Positions 53,836 to 63,650 of a stretch of 64,000 nucleotides of DNA are shown in pieces. The stretch spans positions 1 to 64,000 of the forward strand of contig NZ_FONT01000002.1 in the NCBI RefSeq assembly GCF_900113025.1, given 5' to 3'. This DNA comes from Alteribacillus iranensis. GTDB lineage: Bacteria > Bacillota > Bacilli > Bacillales > Marinococcaceae. A model generated the notes under the pieces. It was not told the origin of the DNA. It was given only the letters and a program-made list of their open reading frames with translations, and did no database searches. The position numbers were made by a program, and so were the translations under genes. The first letter of the stretch is position 1; every line of letters starts with the position of its first letter.

Positions 53836-53917
53836 TAGCGGCACCCCCTTCCCGTCTCCGGAGAGGAGAACAACAGAAAGCAAGGTACCGCCGTTTCCCT
53901 TTATAACAGCTGTTTTG

Positions 53918-53946
53918 ATTATAGCATAGAACTTTAAACAGAACAA
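53918..53946 (-). promoter_or_regulatory. Sigma-A promoter of the toxin gene
   Basis: Minus strand: TTGTTC (53941-53946), 17 bp, TATAAT (53918-53923) with an extended TGC before it. It lies about 80 bp before the toxin TTG. Confidence 0.7.
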
Positions 53947-53972
53947 ACGTTCGTTAGTCGCGTATCTTTCTT

Positions 53973-55685
53973 CTATTTTAGCATTAATTTTGCCGCTTCC
54001 CTCGTTAATTCCGGCAGAAGGCCAAAAGAATATGGTTTATATAACCGTTCTGTTCTTTGATGGGCGTCTTTTCCATATACACCTAAATTAATAGCCGGAA
54101 TATTAGCTTCGCGGATCTTTTTGACTGGGACGGGGTAAATCGTCTCGTAGCCAGGAAAATTTTCTACTAATGAATCTATCTCTTCTTCTGTATCGTGCAG
54201 TGAGAGGTAGCTGCTATCAGATAAAAACGGGAAAAATTTCTTTACTTGAAACTCTTTATTCAGTTGTTTTTTAAGAGCTCCTTCATAGGTTTCAGCAATA
54301 TCTTTCAGAATGTGAAGAAGGCGTTCTTCCTCCTCGACCTCTTCTCGCAAATAATTATGTGGGCAATATGGCGGAGCAAAGAAAATAACAACCTTGGGTT
54401 TTCTGTTTGGATCTGCTTGTTGTAACGCTTCTACAATGGCAAAGGCTACTTCACGCTTTTCTTCTCCTTTATAATCCGCAGTCATATCATTGATGATTTG
54501 ATTTGCTTGGACTCCAATATTTTGTAGATACTCCTTATATTCATCAAACGTAAATACATCTACGTTCCAATCCGGAGTCTCTCCACGAGGGTATCCTCCC
54601 CTTTGCATGAAAGCTTCGTATTGTTTTTTCATGTATTGTTCAACTTCACGGCATGCTTCCGCCGCTTGTTCTTTTAATTGATCCATTACATCTTTCGGAG
54701 ATCGTTCATAAATAAACAGATTAAAGTATAAGCGGCTTTTTAACGCCGTTTGGACATTATAAAAATCTTTGGAATCTCTTTGTTGTAAACAAGTGGGAGG
54801 CAGCATGTGTTCTCCTTCCATCTTTTCCGCAAGATCCATATTGTTATTAATGCGTCGGTTAATTTCGGCCGATACGAGAGACGGGTCCACTCCATGCAGT
54901 GTCTCTCCGACATGAGCTTCTCTGCCATATATCGAAAAGCACGGGAGAAGTTTCCCTACCGCACCAGTGTATATATTAATAGAAGAATCCCCTTCGTATA
55001 AATCTGTCACAAAATCATTATTAATCGCTGCTTTATAGGTTATGTTATGTTTCTCACGCAAGCTTTGCAGTTCAGCTACAGATTCAATTACACCTGTATG
55101 TTCATTTTCTTCTACAGGATTAAGCATAAGAAGTAGGTTACCTTCTAATTCTTCTGGATGCTCCATAAAATACAATAAGTTAGAGATGTGGACTGCCGCA
55201 CCTGATTTCATGTCCGTCGCCCCGCGTCCGAACATCCACTCGCCACTTTCGGCACATTCTTTCAGCTCTGGAAACTGAGTCTGTTGTTTAAAATGTTCTT
55301 GTAGGTCCCGGGGAGAAAAAGCAAACTTCTGCAGATCTGCAAAGTCCTCCACACCTACTGTGTCCATGTGAGAATGAAAAATGATCGTTTTTTCTGCATT
55401 TTCTTTTTTCAGAAAAGCAAATATGTTTTTCCTGCCCAGATGATCATCCTTCAATGGTACGCTCCACAAATATTCGGGATTCTGTTGAAAATAAGAAGCC
55501 TGACGAAGTAAATCTATCAAGTATTCAGCGATGTCCGCTTCGCCGCTTGTTCCGTTTACGCTGGGAATCGAAACAAGTACTTCTGTCAGATACTCTAGCC
55601 TTTCAAATTCATCCATTTCCATCATACGTTTAAATACAATGGAAGCTTCAGGAACTCTTGTTGTTTGTACGTGCTGTAAAGACAC
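53973..55685 (-). CDS. rocB: RocB-like M20-family peptidase/deacylase
   Basis: A 570-residue zinc hydrolase of the M20 fold with the RocB extension. Metal ligands: HSHMDTVG (about 100-107), GRGATDMKSG (about 152-161) and EENEHTG. RocB of Bacillus belongs to the arginine-use regulon (rocABC) and its reaction is still unclear. The GTG start has AGGAGG nine bases upstream. It ends a one-directional run of catabolic genes. Length is typical (B. subtilis RocB is about 566 residues). Confidence 0.9.
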   Translation of the reverse strand: MSLQHVQTTRVPEASIVFKRMMEMDEFERLEYLTEVLVSIPSVNGTSGEADIAEYLIDLLRQASYFQQNPEYLWSVPLKDDHLGRKNIFAFLKKENAEKTIIFHSHMDTVGVEDFADLQKFAFSPRDLQEHFKQQTQFPELKECAESGEWMFGRGATDMKSGAAVHISNLLYFMEHPEELEGNLLLMLNPVEENEHTGVIESVAELQSLREKHNITYKAAINNDFVTDLYEGDSSINIYTGAVGKLLPCFSIYGREAHVGETLHGVDPSLVSAEINRRINNNMDLAEKMEGEHMLPPTCLQQRDSKDFYNVQTALKSRLYFNLFIYERSPKDVMDQLKEQAAEACREVEQYMKKQYEAFMQRGGYPRGETPDWNVDVFTFDEYKEYLQNIGVQANQIINDMTADYKGEEKREVAFAIVEALQQADPNRKPKVVIFFAPPYCPHNYLREEVEEEERLLHILKDIAETYEGALKKQLNKEFQVKKFFPFLSDSSYLSLHDTEEEIDSLVENFPGYETIYPVPVKKIREANIPAINLGVYGKDAHQRTERLYKPYSFGLLPELTREAAKLMLK

Positions 55686-55845
55686 TATGATGATCCTCCT
55701 TCATTTTCTAACAAAGTTGTTGCTTCTGGAAAGGATGTAAGATGGACGACGCACGGCCCTTCAAACCGTAAGCTAACATGCTGATATCAGCTTTGTAAGA
55801 CACGTCTCCACCTCATTATACTACGACAGACTATCCTCTGATAGC

Positions 55846-56859
55846 TCACTCTTCTTCCATGTCAGCCCATGCTGAATATTTCCGCTTTAAGACGAGCGTA
55901 CTGCAGTGAATACCTCCACCCATTTTATTAATTTCCGATATATCAATCTCGATCACTTCAATGCCATGATCCTTAAGACGTTGCATGGTATAAGTGCCGT
56001 TCGTGGAAAAGATAACTTTCCCCGGAGCAATCGGCAGACAATTCGTTGTTAATTCTGGATCTCTGTTATCCGTTGGTATCAATTCTATTTCTTTTTCTTT
56101 CATCGTTTCTATGAACCAGTGAGGAAGTTTTGAATAATCGGCCAATGCCGTTTTATGATCCACCATCATAAACACTTCATCTAAATGAATTAAATTAGAA
56201 GGCAAGTCTACACCTATTAATTCGATATCCTGCATTGCAAGTATGGATCGAAGTTGTTGAACTCCTTCCTGGTTGACGCGGACCGATGTCCCAACTGCAG
56301 CGGTGTTAGGGTCAATCATAATAAAGCTGCCGCCTTCCATGGTCCCTTTCCCTTGAATCGTCCCGAGTATAGGTATCTCGTGTTTGGCAAATGTTTTTTG
56401 GGCGTTTCTTACTTCTGCATATCTCATAGGGAGGGCAAAACGTGACAGTACGACCCCTCCAGGGATGACCATACCAACGTCTCTTGGAAACAAACGGTTC
56501 GTTAAAAGTTTCGGACTATCTTCTAGTTCAATAACGTCAATGCCGTGCTGTCTATAAATTGTTGTCAACGTATCATGCTGTTTTTGCATTAATTCAAGGT
56601 CAGGGGGAGTGTCGCCGAGTATGTAACTGTTAATTTCTCCGTTTTCCCCTTTAAGAAAGAGGGCATCAAATCTCTCATCATAGGAAGCATTCTGAAATTC
56701 TAACACCTCTTCTCCGGGCCGGTGAACAAGTACTGTTTCCACCTCGCTCACATGATCAGTACATCCCCAGTAGCGATCCCATACATGGTTCACTAGTGTT
56801 TTGTTATGGTTTCGAGCCTTCACCTTATTACCAGCCAGCAATTCTTGCAGTGTAATCAT
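55846..56859 (-). CDS. Amidinotransferase / dimethylarginine-hydrolase family enzyme
   Basis: A 337-residue guanidino-modifying enzyme of the pentein fold. The catalytic cysteine is in GGGIHCSTLVL near residue 321, the histidine in NLIHLDEVFMMVD near 223, and GKGTMEGGSF carries the conserved acidic site. The group includes arginine deiminase, dimethylarginine dimethylaminohydrolase and amidinotransferases, so the substrate is a guanidino compound, not further fixed. A GGAGGG site precedes the ATG. It lies in the rocB/gab/glc run. Confidence 0.85.
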   Translation of the reverse strand: MITLQELLAGNKVKARNHNKTLVNHVWDRYWGCTDHVSEVETVLVHRPGEEVLEFQNASYDERFDALFLKGENGEINSYILGDTPPDLELMQKQHDTLTTIYRQHGIDVIELEDSPKLLTNRLFPRDVGMVIPGGVVLSRFALPMRYAEVRNAQKTFAKHEIPILGTIQGKGTMEGGSFIMIDPNTAAVGTSVRVNQEGVQQLRSILAMQDIELIGVDLPSNLIHLDEVFMMVDHKTALADYSKLPHWFIETMKEKEIELIPTDNRDPELTTNCLPIAPGKVIFSTNGTYTMQRLKDHGIEVIEIDISEINKMGGGIHCSTLVLKRKYSAWADMEEE

Positions 56860-56965
56860 ATGTTGACCCTCCTAAATGAGTAGATGTTCCTATGATATAA
56901 AAAACTTTCTCTAGATACAAATGGGGCCGCGGAGAAAGCCTCCGCGACCTGTCATTCATTAATGA

Positions 56966-57733
56966 TTAATCGATAAAATCTGGCTCTTCCTTTACAATGC
57001 GTTCATAGAGAGGTTCAAAGTTGATAACACCTGCTTGCGGGAACCCGACTTGCTCCCATGTTTTCTTGGCATTTTCTTCTTCAATCGCAATTGGTTTTCC
57101 CACTTGCTCTGCCAGCATTTGCGCTTGGCAAGCTCTTTCCATGGATATGAACCACCATGCAGCGGATTCAACAGAGTTTCCCACGGTTAACAAACCATGG
57201 TTCTGAAGAATGACTGCTTTGTTATCTCCTAACGCATTAGCAATTCGCTGTCCTTCTTCCGTCTCATATACCACTCCCGTGTAGTCATTAAACAGGCTAT
57301 GATCCTCGTAGAACGCACACGCGTCTTGAGAAATAGGGTCAAGCAGTCGCCCCAGCGCTGACCATGCTTTTCCGTAGGTTGAATGGGAGTGAGCCGCAGC
57401 CACTGCATCCGGGCGCGCTTCATGGATTTGCGAATGAATCGCAAAGGCCGCCTTATTGATCGGCTGGTCCCCTTCTACCACTTTTCCCCGGTGATTTACT
57501 AATACTAAATCAGACACTTTGATTTGACTAAAGTCCTTCGCAAACGGGTTTACCCAAAAATGATCTGTTAATTCAGGATCTCTTGCCGTGATGTGTCCAG
57601 CCACTCCCATGTCAAAGCCAAACCTTGCAAATAGGCGAAAGGAGGCAGCAAGCATCTTTTTTCTATGTGCTCTTTCTTCCTCTACTGTTCTCGATGCGTT
57701 GTTGAACTGTTGATGATCGATCAAATCACTCAT
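56966..57733 (-). CDS. Class II aldolase/adducin family protein
   Basis: A 255-residue zinc aldolase-fold protein (FucA/AraD type). Zinc ligands: AAAHSHSTYG near residue 116 and ILQNHGLLTVG near 186; ARFGFDMGVAGHITARDPE lies at the start. The reaction is retro-aldol or epimerisation on a hydroxy-oxo compound, or decarboxylation; the substrate is open. The ATG at 57733 follows AAAGGAG; a GTG three codons earlier overlaps it. Confidence 0.88.
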   Translation of the reverse strand: MSDLIDHQQFNNASRTVEEERAHRKKMLAASFRLFARFGFDMGVAGHITARDPELTDHFWVNPFAKDFSQIKVSDLVLVNHRGKVVEGDQPINKAAFAIHSQIHEARPDAVAAAHSHSTYGKAWSALGRLLDPISQDACAFYEDHSLFNDYTGVVYETEEGQRIANALGDNKAVILQNHGLLTVGNSVESAAWWFISMERACQAQMLAEQVGKPIAIEEENAKKTWEQVGFPQAGVINFEPLYERIVKEEPDFID

Positions 57734-57849
57734 CTGAGACACTCCTTTATATGAATAATTTCTTTACAAAAACGTCGGTAATAAACAGGTAAACCATCCA
57801 TCTGGACACCCGAAACCGGATCACTTTCACATCAACATAATACTTTCAA

Positions 57850-57884
57850 AAAAAGGCCACTAATCACTTGGATTAATGGCCATT
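57850..57884 (-). terminator. Hairpin downstream of gabD
   Basis: GGCCATTAATC and GATTAGTGGCC form a stem (one mismatch) followed by TTTTTTT on the minus strand. Confidence 0.7.
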
Positions 57885-57895
57885 TCTCTTTCCAA

Positions 57896-59320
57896 TTAGA
57901 TATTACCGATGGAAACGTATTTATCTTCTACGAATTCTTCGATACCTTGTCTTCCACCTTCGCGTCCCATTCCGCTTTCTTTCACACCACCGAACGGAGC
58001 TTGAACTGTGGTAGGAATTGGATCGTTGATACCTACAATACCGTATTCAAGATCATCCATGATGCGGTGGCTGCGGCTGAGGTCATTTGTGAAGCAATAA
58101 GCTGCTAAGCCGTATTCTTTATGGTTTGCACGCTTGATTGCTTCTTCTTCTGTCTTAAATGTGTAAACAGGAGCAACCGGTCCGAATGTTTCTTCTGTGG
58201 TGATGAGCATTTCATCATTTGCATTAGAAATAACGGTTGGCTCAAAGAATTGATCACTCTTTTGACCAGCGACACGGTTACCACCAGTTTCAATTTTACC
58301 GCCTTTTTGAACAGCGTCTTGAATGTGCTCTTCTACTTTATCTAAAGCAGATGGCTCAATCAGTGGACCAATTTCTACGCCTTCTTCCAGTCCGTTACCA
58401 ATTTTAAGGTCGCTAACTTTAGCTGCAAACTTCTCAATAAACGCGTCTTTTACAGATTCTTGGACGTACACGCGGTTAGTACAGATACAAGTTTGCCCCG
58501 CGTTACGGAACTTGCTTCCCACTACAGCTTCTGCTGCTTTATCGAGGTCTGCGTCTTCAAACACGATGAATGGCGCATGGCCGCCCAATTCCATAGACAT
58601 TTTCTTCACTGTCGCTGCGGATTGTTCAATCAACACTTTTCCTACTTCTGTAGAACCAGTGAATGTTACTTTACGTACTTCTGGGCTCTTCATCATTGGA
58701 CCAGCTGTCTTGGAAGCAGATCCAATGACCAAGTTCAAGACACCTTTCGGAAGACCTGCTTCATGGAACGCATCTACTATCTTCATAGCAGAAAGCGGAG
58801 TAGCAGAAGCTGGTTTTACAATGATCGGGCATCCTGCTGCGAGAGCTGGTGCTACTTTACGGGCAATCATTGCAGCTGGGAAGTTCCACGGTGTAATCGC
58901 AGCTACAACACCTACTGGATCTTTTACAACCATGAGGCGCTTGGAGTTGACAGATGCAGGAATAATTTCACCGTACAGACGCTTTCCTTCTTCTGCAAAC
59001 CACTCAAAGTATTCAATGCTCTGATTTACTTCCCCTTTTGCTTCGTTCAAAGGCTTACCCATTTCTTTTGTAAGAGTCTCTGCGATTTCATCTAGTCTCT
59101 CTCTCATTATATTAGCAGCCTTTAAAATATACGCTCCTCTTTCTTTCGCAGGAGTTTTTTTCCAAGCAGGAAAAGCGGCAGATGCAGCTTCGATTGCTTG
59201 CTCTGTGTCTTCTTCGCTTGCTCTTGCTGTCTCTTGAACAAGCTCTCCTGTAGCCGGGTTGATAACTTCCATTTTTTCCTTATTGATTCCTTCTGTCCAT
59301 TCCCCATTAATATAAAGCAT
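57896..59320 (-). CDS. gabD: NAD(P)-dependent succinate-semialdehyde dehydrogenase
   Basis: A 474-residue aldehyde dehydrogenase. Motifs: ITPWNFPAAMIARK, FTGSTEVGK, catalytic glutamate in MELGGHAPF, catalytic cysteine in NAGQTCICTNR, and the C-terminal PFGGVKESGMGREGG. Best fit is GabD, which oxidises succinic semialdehyde to succinate. Its place 22 bp after gabT supports this. GGGAG before the ATG. Confidence 0.9.
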   Translation of the reverse strand: MLYINGEWTEGINKEKMEVINPATGELVQETARASEEDTEQAIEAASAAFPAWKKTPAKERGAYILKAANIMRERLDEIAETLTKEMGKPLNEAKGEVNQSIEYFEWFAEEGKRLYGEIIPASVNSKRLMVVKDPVGVVAAITPWNFPAAMIARKVAPALAAGCPIIVKPASATPLSAMKIVDAFHEAGLPKGVLNLVIGSASKTAGPMMKSPEVRKVTFTGSTEVGKVLIEQSAATVKKMSMELGGHAPFIVFEDADLDKAAEAVVGSKFRNAGQTCICTNRVYVQESVKDAFIEKFAAKVSDLKIGNGLEEGVEIGPLIEPSALDKVEEHIQDAVQKGGKIETGGNRVAGQKSDQFFEPTVISNANDEMLITTEETFGPVAPVYTFKTEEEAIKRANHKEYGLAAYCFTNDLSRSHRIMDDLEYGIVGINDPIPTTVQAPFGGVKESGMGREGGRQGIEEFVEDKYVSIGNI

Positions 59321-59342
59321 CTCTTCATCTCCCTTGTATGTA

Positions 59343-60623
59343 TTATTTGGAAAGTTCTTGGTCTACTAGTGTTATGACTCTATCAATTTCAGCAGACTCT
59401 ACTGTAGTTGGTGCAATAAAACGCAAAACATTCTTTTCGGTGCCACAGCCTAACAAAATAACACCTTGTTCCAATCCTGCTTTTCTAATCTGATTCAACT
59501 TATCAGGGTTTGGCTGCCCTTTTTCATCTACTAATTCCATCGCCAGCATCAGGCCGAGACCTCTTACTTCCCCAACAGAATCATGCTTTTCTTTAAGTTT
59601 CTGAAGCTGCTGTTTAAAATAGTTTCCTTGTTTCACTGCATTCTCTAATCCTTCTTCTTCGAGCACATCAATAGTTGCTATAGCAGCAGCACATGAAACT
59701 GGGTTACCACCAAATGTTCCTCCGTGTGTCCCTGCCGGCCATTGTTCCATATACTCACGTTTCGCAACGAGAGCACTTAAAGGAAACCCGGAAGCGATTC
59801 CTTTTGCTAGTGTAACAATATCAGGCTTTACGTCAAAATGCTCGTAGGCAAACATTTTACCAGTACGGCCGAATCCTGTTTGTATTTCATCGAAAATGAG
59901 TAGAATGCCGTGTTTATCACAGATTTCTCTTATTTTTTGGACAAATGCTACAGGAGGTACGATATAGCCGCCTTCCCCTTGAATCGGCTCCATAATAATA
60001 GCGGCCACTTGTTCAGGAGTGACTTGTAACTGAAACAACTCTTCTAACTGAGCAATACAACGATCTGTTTCTTCCTCTTCTGTGCGTCCATGATAGAAGG
60101 CATAAGGATAATCTGCATAATACACACTAGGCATTAATCCTTCATAGTCGGCACGATATGACGAGCTTGATGCTGTAATCGACGTCGTCCCAAGTGTACG
60201 ACCATGGAATCCTCTTTTGAAAGAGATAAGTGCAGGGCGTTTTGTCACTTTTTTTGCTAGTTTGATAGCACCTTCGTTTACTTCCGCACCGCTATTACTA
60301 AAGTATACCATATTGTCGCCGCCAGTGAGGTCATTCAACTTTTCAGCAAGCTCGATGTAGCTTGGATAATACACTACATTATGACCAGCATGAATCATTT
60401 CATCGAGCTGTTCTTTCGCTGCTTCTACAACACGGGGATGATTGTGTCCGATATTTGTTACAGCCACACCACTCGCAAAATCCAAGTATTTTTTGCCATC
60501 TTCCCCGTAAAGGTAATGACCTTCTGCTTTCACTACTCCTAACTCCGTTGCTCGTTTAGCGATAGGAGGCATTACCTTTTCTGCTCGTTGTGCAAGTGTT
60601 TCTTTCGTTGTTTTTGTTGTCAT
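59343..60623 (-). CDS. gabT: 4-aminobutyrate aminotransferase
   Basis: A 426-residue PLP enzyme: FSNSGAEVNEGAIKLAKK, GFHGRTLGTTSIT, FDEIQTGFGRTGKMFA, the PLP lysine in TLAKGIASGFPLSA, and THGGTFGGNPVS. It transfers the amino group of GABA (or a similar omega-amino acid) to 2-oxoglutarate, giving the semialdehyde for GabD next door. Length and motifs are usual. Confidence 0.92.
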   Translation of the reverse strand: MTTKTTKETLAQRAEKVMPPIAKRATELGVVKAEGHYLYGEDGKKYLDFASGVAVTNIGHNHPRVVEAAKEQLDEMIHAGHNVVYYPSYIELAEKLNDLTGGDNMVYFSNSGAEVNEGAIKLAKKVTKRPALISFKRGFHGRTLGTTSITASSSSYRADYEGLMPSVYYADYPYAFYHGRTEEEETDRCIAQLEELFQLQVTPEQVAAIIMEPIQGEGGYIVPPVAFVQKIREICDKHGILLIFDEIQTGFGRTGKMFAYEHFDVKPDIVTLAKGIASGFPLSALVAKREYMEQWPAGTHGGTFGGNPVSCAAAIATIDVLEEEGLENAVKQGNYFKQQLQKLKEKHDSVGEVRGLGLMLAMELVDEKGQPNPDKLNQIRKAGLEQGVILLGCGTEKNVLRFIAPTTVESAEIDRVITLVDQELSK

Positions 60624-60647
60624 ATCATTCCCGCCTTTTTATAAAAT

Positions 60648-61970
60648 TTATCTTTTTATGGAAGTTGTTTTTTCTTTAGATGTTGGCGCTGCTTCCATTA
60701 AGAGCTCAACTAAGTGAACAGCTTCCATGTGTTTCCCTGCTTTCTCCCGCTCTATCCCTATTTTCATTTGTAAGAGACATCCAGGATTTGTAGTAACAAT
60801 AGCTTCTGGTTGAACTGTTGTTACGTCTTCCATTTTGCGATCAAGGATGTCCATTGAGTCTTCGTAGTTCACTATGTTATAGATTCCTGCTGAACCGCAG
60901 CAAAAATCAGGATTGTTTAACTCTTTTAATTGAAGTCCAGGTACTTGATCCATTAACTGACGCGGAGGGGCCACGACTTTCTGGACATTTGTCATATGGC
61001 ATGACGGCTGGTACGTGATGACTCTATTAACACTCTTTGTAAATTCAAGACCATCTAATTCAACCAATACCTCGGAGATATCTTTCACTTTATTCGTGAA
61101 AGCTTTTGCTCTTGCATGCCAGTCGCTTCCTGATTCGAAAAGATGGTCGTATTCTACAAGGCGAGCCCCGCAACCTCCCGCATTATTAACGATGAAATCG
61201 ACATCTTCTTGTTCGAAGGCTTTAATGTTTTCCATCGCCAGTTCCCTGGATTTTTTTGTTTTACCAGAATGAGCATGAAGTGCCCCGCAGCACGTCTGAG
61301 CTTCTGGGAGAATGACTTCCGCTCCCGCTAAGCGAAGCAATTCAATGGTCTGTTCATTGATCCGGTAAAAGGTGCTGTCCATCACACATCCCGTAAAGAA
61401 GGCGACTTTTGCAGTTGACGGACCATCCGGGAATACCCGTTGCGGGCGATTTTTCCTTTCATTCGGAGATGGCTGTTTCGGCAGAACCTTTTCAAATTTA
61501 TCCAAATGCAGCGGAGCAACTGTTGTTAATTTTAATGCCTGAGCTGCTTTTTGCAGTCCTGTCGCTTGATACAGCCAGGCTGCGTTTCCCAGCCGATTCA
61601 TCCACGACGAAGAAGGGAAGAATGTTCCAAATAAAAAGTCTTCTGCTTTTTGCTGTGGCTTAGACTTCTGTTGGTTGTCCTCTAGTGTTTCCTTTGCTCC
61701 TTCTAAAATGGCGCCGTATTCTACACCGGTTGGACATACTGTCGTGCAGGCCATACAGCCAAGACACTTATCAATGGGTTCTTGTAAATCCTCAAGATCG
61801 GCTTTTCCTTCAGCCACCATCTTTACCATATTAATACGCCCACGCGGAGAATGAGTTTCTTTTTCCATCGTTTCATAGGTAGGACAAGCTGGCAGACAAT
61901 ACCCGCATTGCACACAGTCAAAGGTTTTATCGTAATTCAGTTTTCGTTGAAGCTCTTGTATATTACTCAT
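60648..61970 (-). CDS. glcF: Glycolate oxidase iron-sulfur subunit GlcF
   Basis: A 440-residue subunit with two [4Fe-4S] motifs, CVQCGYCLPACP and CLGCMACTTVCP, and two CCG domains (TCCGALH; FCCGSAG). It takes electrons from GlcD to the quinone pool. It overlaps glcD by 8 bp and precedes gabT by 24 bp. Confidence 0.93.
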   Translation of the reverse strand: MSNIQELQRKLNYDKTFDCVQCGYCLPACPTYETMEKETHSPRGRINMVKMVAEGKADLEDLQEPIDKCLGCMACTTVCPTGVEYGAILEGAKETLEDNQQKSKPQQKAEDFLFGTFFPSSSWMNRLGNAAWLYQATGLQKAAQALKLTTVAPLHLDKFEKVLPKQPSPNERKNRPQRVFPDGPSTAKVAFFTGCVMDSTFYRINEQTIELLRLAGAEVILPEAQTCCGALHAHSGKTKKSRELAMENIKAFEQEDVDFIVNNAGGCGARLVEYDHLFESGSDWHARAKAFTNKVKDISEVLVELDGLEFTKSVNRVITYQPSCHMTNVQKVVAPPRQLMDQVPGLQLKELNNPDFCCGSAGIYNIVNYEDSMDILDRKMEDVTTVQPEAIVTTNPGCLLQMKIGIEREKAGKHMEAVHLVELLMEAAPTSKEKTTSIKR

Positions 61971-63366
61971 TTCGCAGCACCAGCTTCTGGCCTTTTTCAG
62001 GGAATATCTTATTCGGATTCATGATGCCGTTTGGATCCCAACTGTCTTTCATTCTCTTTGTCATTTCCAAACCGACCTCCCCAAGCTCTTGTTCCATAAA
62101 AGGAGCCTTCATTGTACCGATGCCATGTTCACCGGAGAGTGTACCTCCAAGGTCGATAGCAGCTTGAAATATTTCTCCAACCGCTAATTCTACCCGTTCC
62201 ATTTCCTCGTTATCTCGTTTATCACATAAAATATTTGGGTGAAGATTCCCATCCCCAATGTGACCGAAGACAACCAGTTCCACTTGATATTTTTCTTTAA
62301 TCTCTTCCAACCGTTCAATCATAGCCGGAATTTTACTACGCGGAACGGTGGCGTCTTCTGAGACTTTCGTTGGCTTGATCTTCGCAATAGCTGGTGATAC
62401 TTGTTTTCTCGCATGCCAAATATTAGCCGCTTCTTCCTCATCTTTTGGTACTTTTATATTCACCGCACCGAGCTCTACCATTATATGTTCAATCGCTTCC
62501 GCTTCCTCTTGGATCGCTGAAGGATGACCGTCCAGCTCAATAATTAAAACCGCAGCCGCATCGACCGGAAGCCCCGATGGTTTATAGTTTTCCACGGCAA
62601 TCGTACAAGCCTGATCCATAAACTCCATTTTTGAAGGGACAATCCCTGATGTTAATGTTTTCGAAATAGCTTTACCTGCTTGTTCCACATCGTTAAATAC
62701 TGCCATCAACGTTTGAACCGCCAGTGGTTTTGGTACGAGCTTTAAAGTAGCTCTCGTAATTACTCCGAGAGTCCCTTCCGAACCAACAATAATCTTCGTT
62801 AAATCATAGCCGGTGACATTTTTGATTGTACGGCCTCCTGTGTTAATCACTTCTCCTTCAGGAGTGACGAGTTCAAGACCAATCACATAATCTTTCGTGA
62901 CACCATACTTTAGACCGCGAGGACCTCCTGAATTTTCTGCCAAATTTCCTCCGATAGTAGACACATGAGCACTGCTTGGATCAGGCGGATACATCAATCC
63001 ATGCTCTTCGGCTGCTTTGTTAATCTCTGCGGTAAGAACACTTGGAGATACGACCGCTATTAAATCGTCCGGAATCACTTCAATCGTAGCCGGCCATTGC
63101 GACATATCCAGTACAATCCCACCTTTCACGGGCAGCGGGCCGCCACTTAAACACGTCCCTTGTCCTCTTGGTGTAACTGGGACTCGGTAGCGATTAGCCA
63201 CTTTCAGTAAATGGATGACTTCACCTTTCGTCTTCACTTGGACGACCGCATCCGGAAGGAATTCACCAAACGAACCGTCAAAGCTATAACTGTATCGATC
63301 CGCAAGTTCTGTAAAAATTTGTTGTTTTGGTATAAACGTGGTTAATGCTTCTTTCCATTTTTCCAA
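61963..63366 (-). CDS. glcD: Glycolate oxidase subunit GlcD (FAD-linked)
   Basis: A 467-residue FAD enzyme of the 2-hydroxyacid dehydrogenase group: PVTPRGQGTCLSGGPLP, STIGGNLAENSGGPRGLKYG, GHIGDGNLHPNI and GTLSGEHGIGTMKAPFM. It oxidises glycolate or D-lactate-like 2-hydroxyacids with GlcF. GGAGG lies before its ATG. Confidence 0.94.
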   Translation of the reverse strand: MEKWKEALTTFIPKQQIFTELADRYSYSFDGSFGEFLPDAVVQVKTKGEVIHLLKVANRYRVPVTPRGQGTCLSGGPLPVKGGIVLDMSQWPATIEVIPDDLIAVVSPSVLTAEINKAAEEHGLMYPPDPSSAHVSTIGGNLAENSGGPRGLKYGVTKDYVIGLELVTPEGEVINTGGRTIKNVTGYDLTKIIVGSEGTLGVITRATLKLVPKPLAVQTLMAVFNDVEQAGKAISKTLTSGIVPSKMEFMDQACTIAVENYKPSGLPVDAAAVLIIELDGHPSAIQEEAEAIEHIMVELGAVNIKVPKDEEEAANIWHARKQVSPAIAKIKPTKVSEDATVPRSKIPAMIERLEEIKEKYQVELVVFGHIGDGNLHPNILCDKRDNEEMERVELAVGEIFQAAIDLGGTLSGEHGIGTMKAPFMEQELGEVGLEMTKRMKDSWDPNGIMNPNKIFPEKGQKLVLRNE

Positions 63367-63407
63367 AAGAAACGCCTCCTATTGAAAGAAATTTTCACAC
63401 CTTACTA

Positions 63408-63587
63408 AGAAAAGCACATGGCGCCTGCCTATCGGCGACAAGCGCTGGAAGGAAGTTCGACTAAGAACGTCACGTCCTGTGCCAACGTCGAACTGACCCA
63501 CGTCGTGTGGGCCTGAGGAGGCTTTGCCGCCGCAGTACGGGTTGAAGCGATCTCGAGCCGATGACGCCTGAAGCTAGACATCACTCT
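63408..63587 (+). repeat. Dispersed repeat A, copy 2
   Basis: Inverted copy of the element at 2793-3031, with the shared blocks described there; the middle part differs (insertions and deletions). It fills the 284-bp gap between glcD and the FCD regulator gene; nothing else is seen there. Confidence 0.75.
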
Positions 63588-63650
63588 GAATGTTTTATCT
63601 TTCAAAAAATCTTAGTTGCTCTCTTTGCACAGGACATGCTGGCAGGGATG

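Noticed and set aside
58323-59024. 233-codon frame opposite gabD
   Set aside because: Long antisense frame caused by codon bias of gabD; no ribosome site and no known domain.
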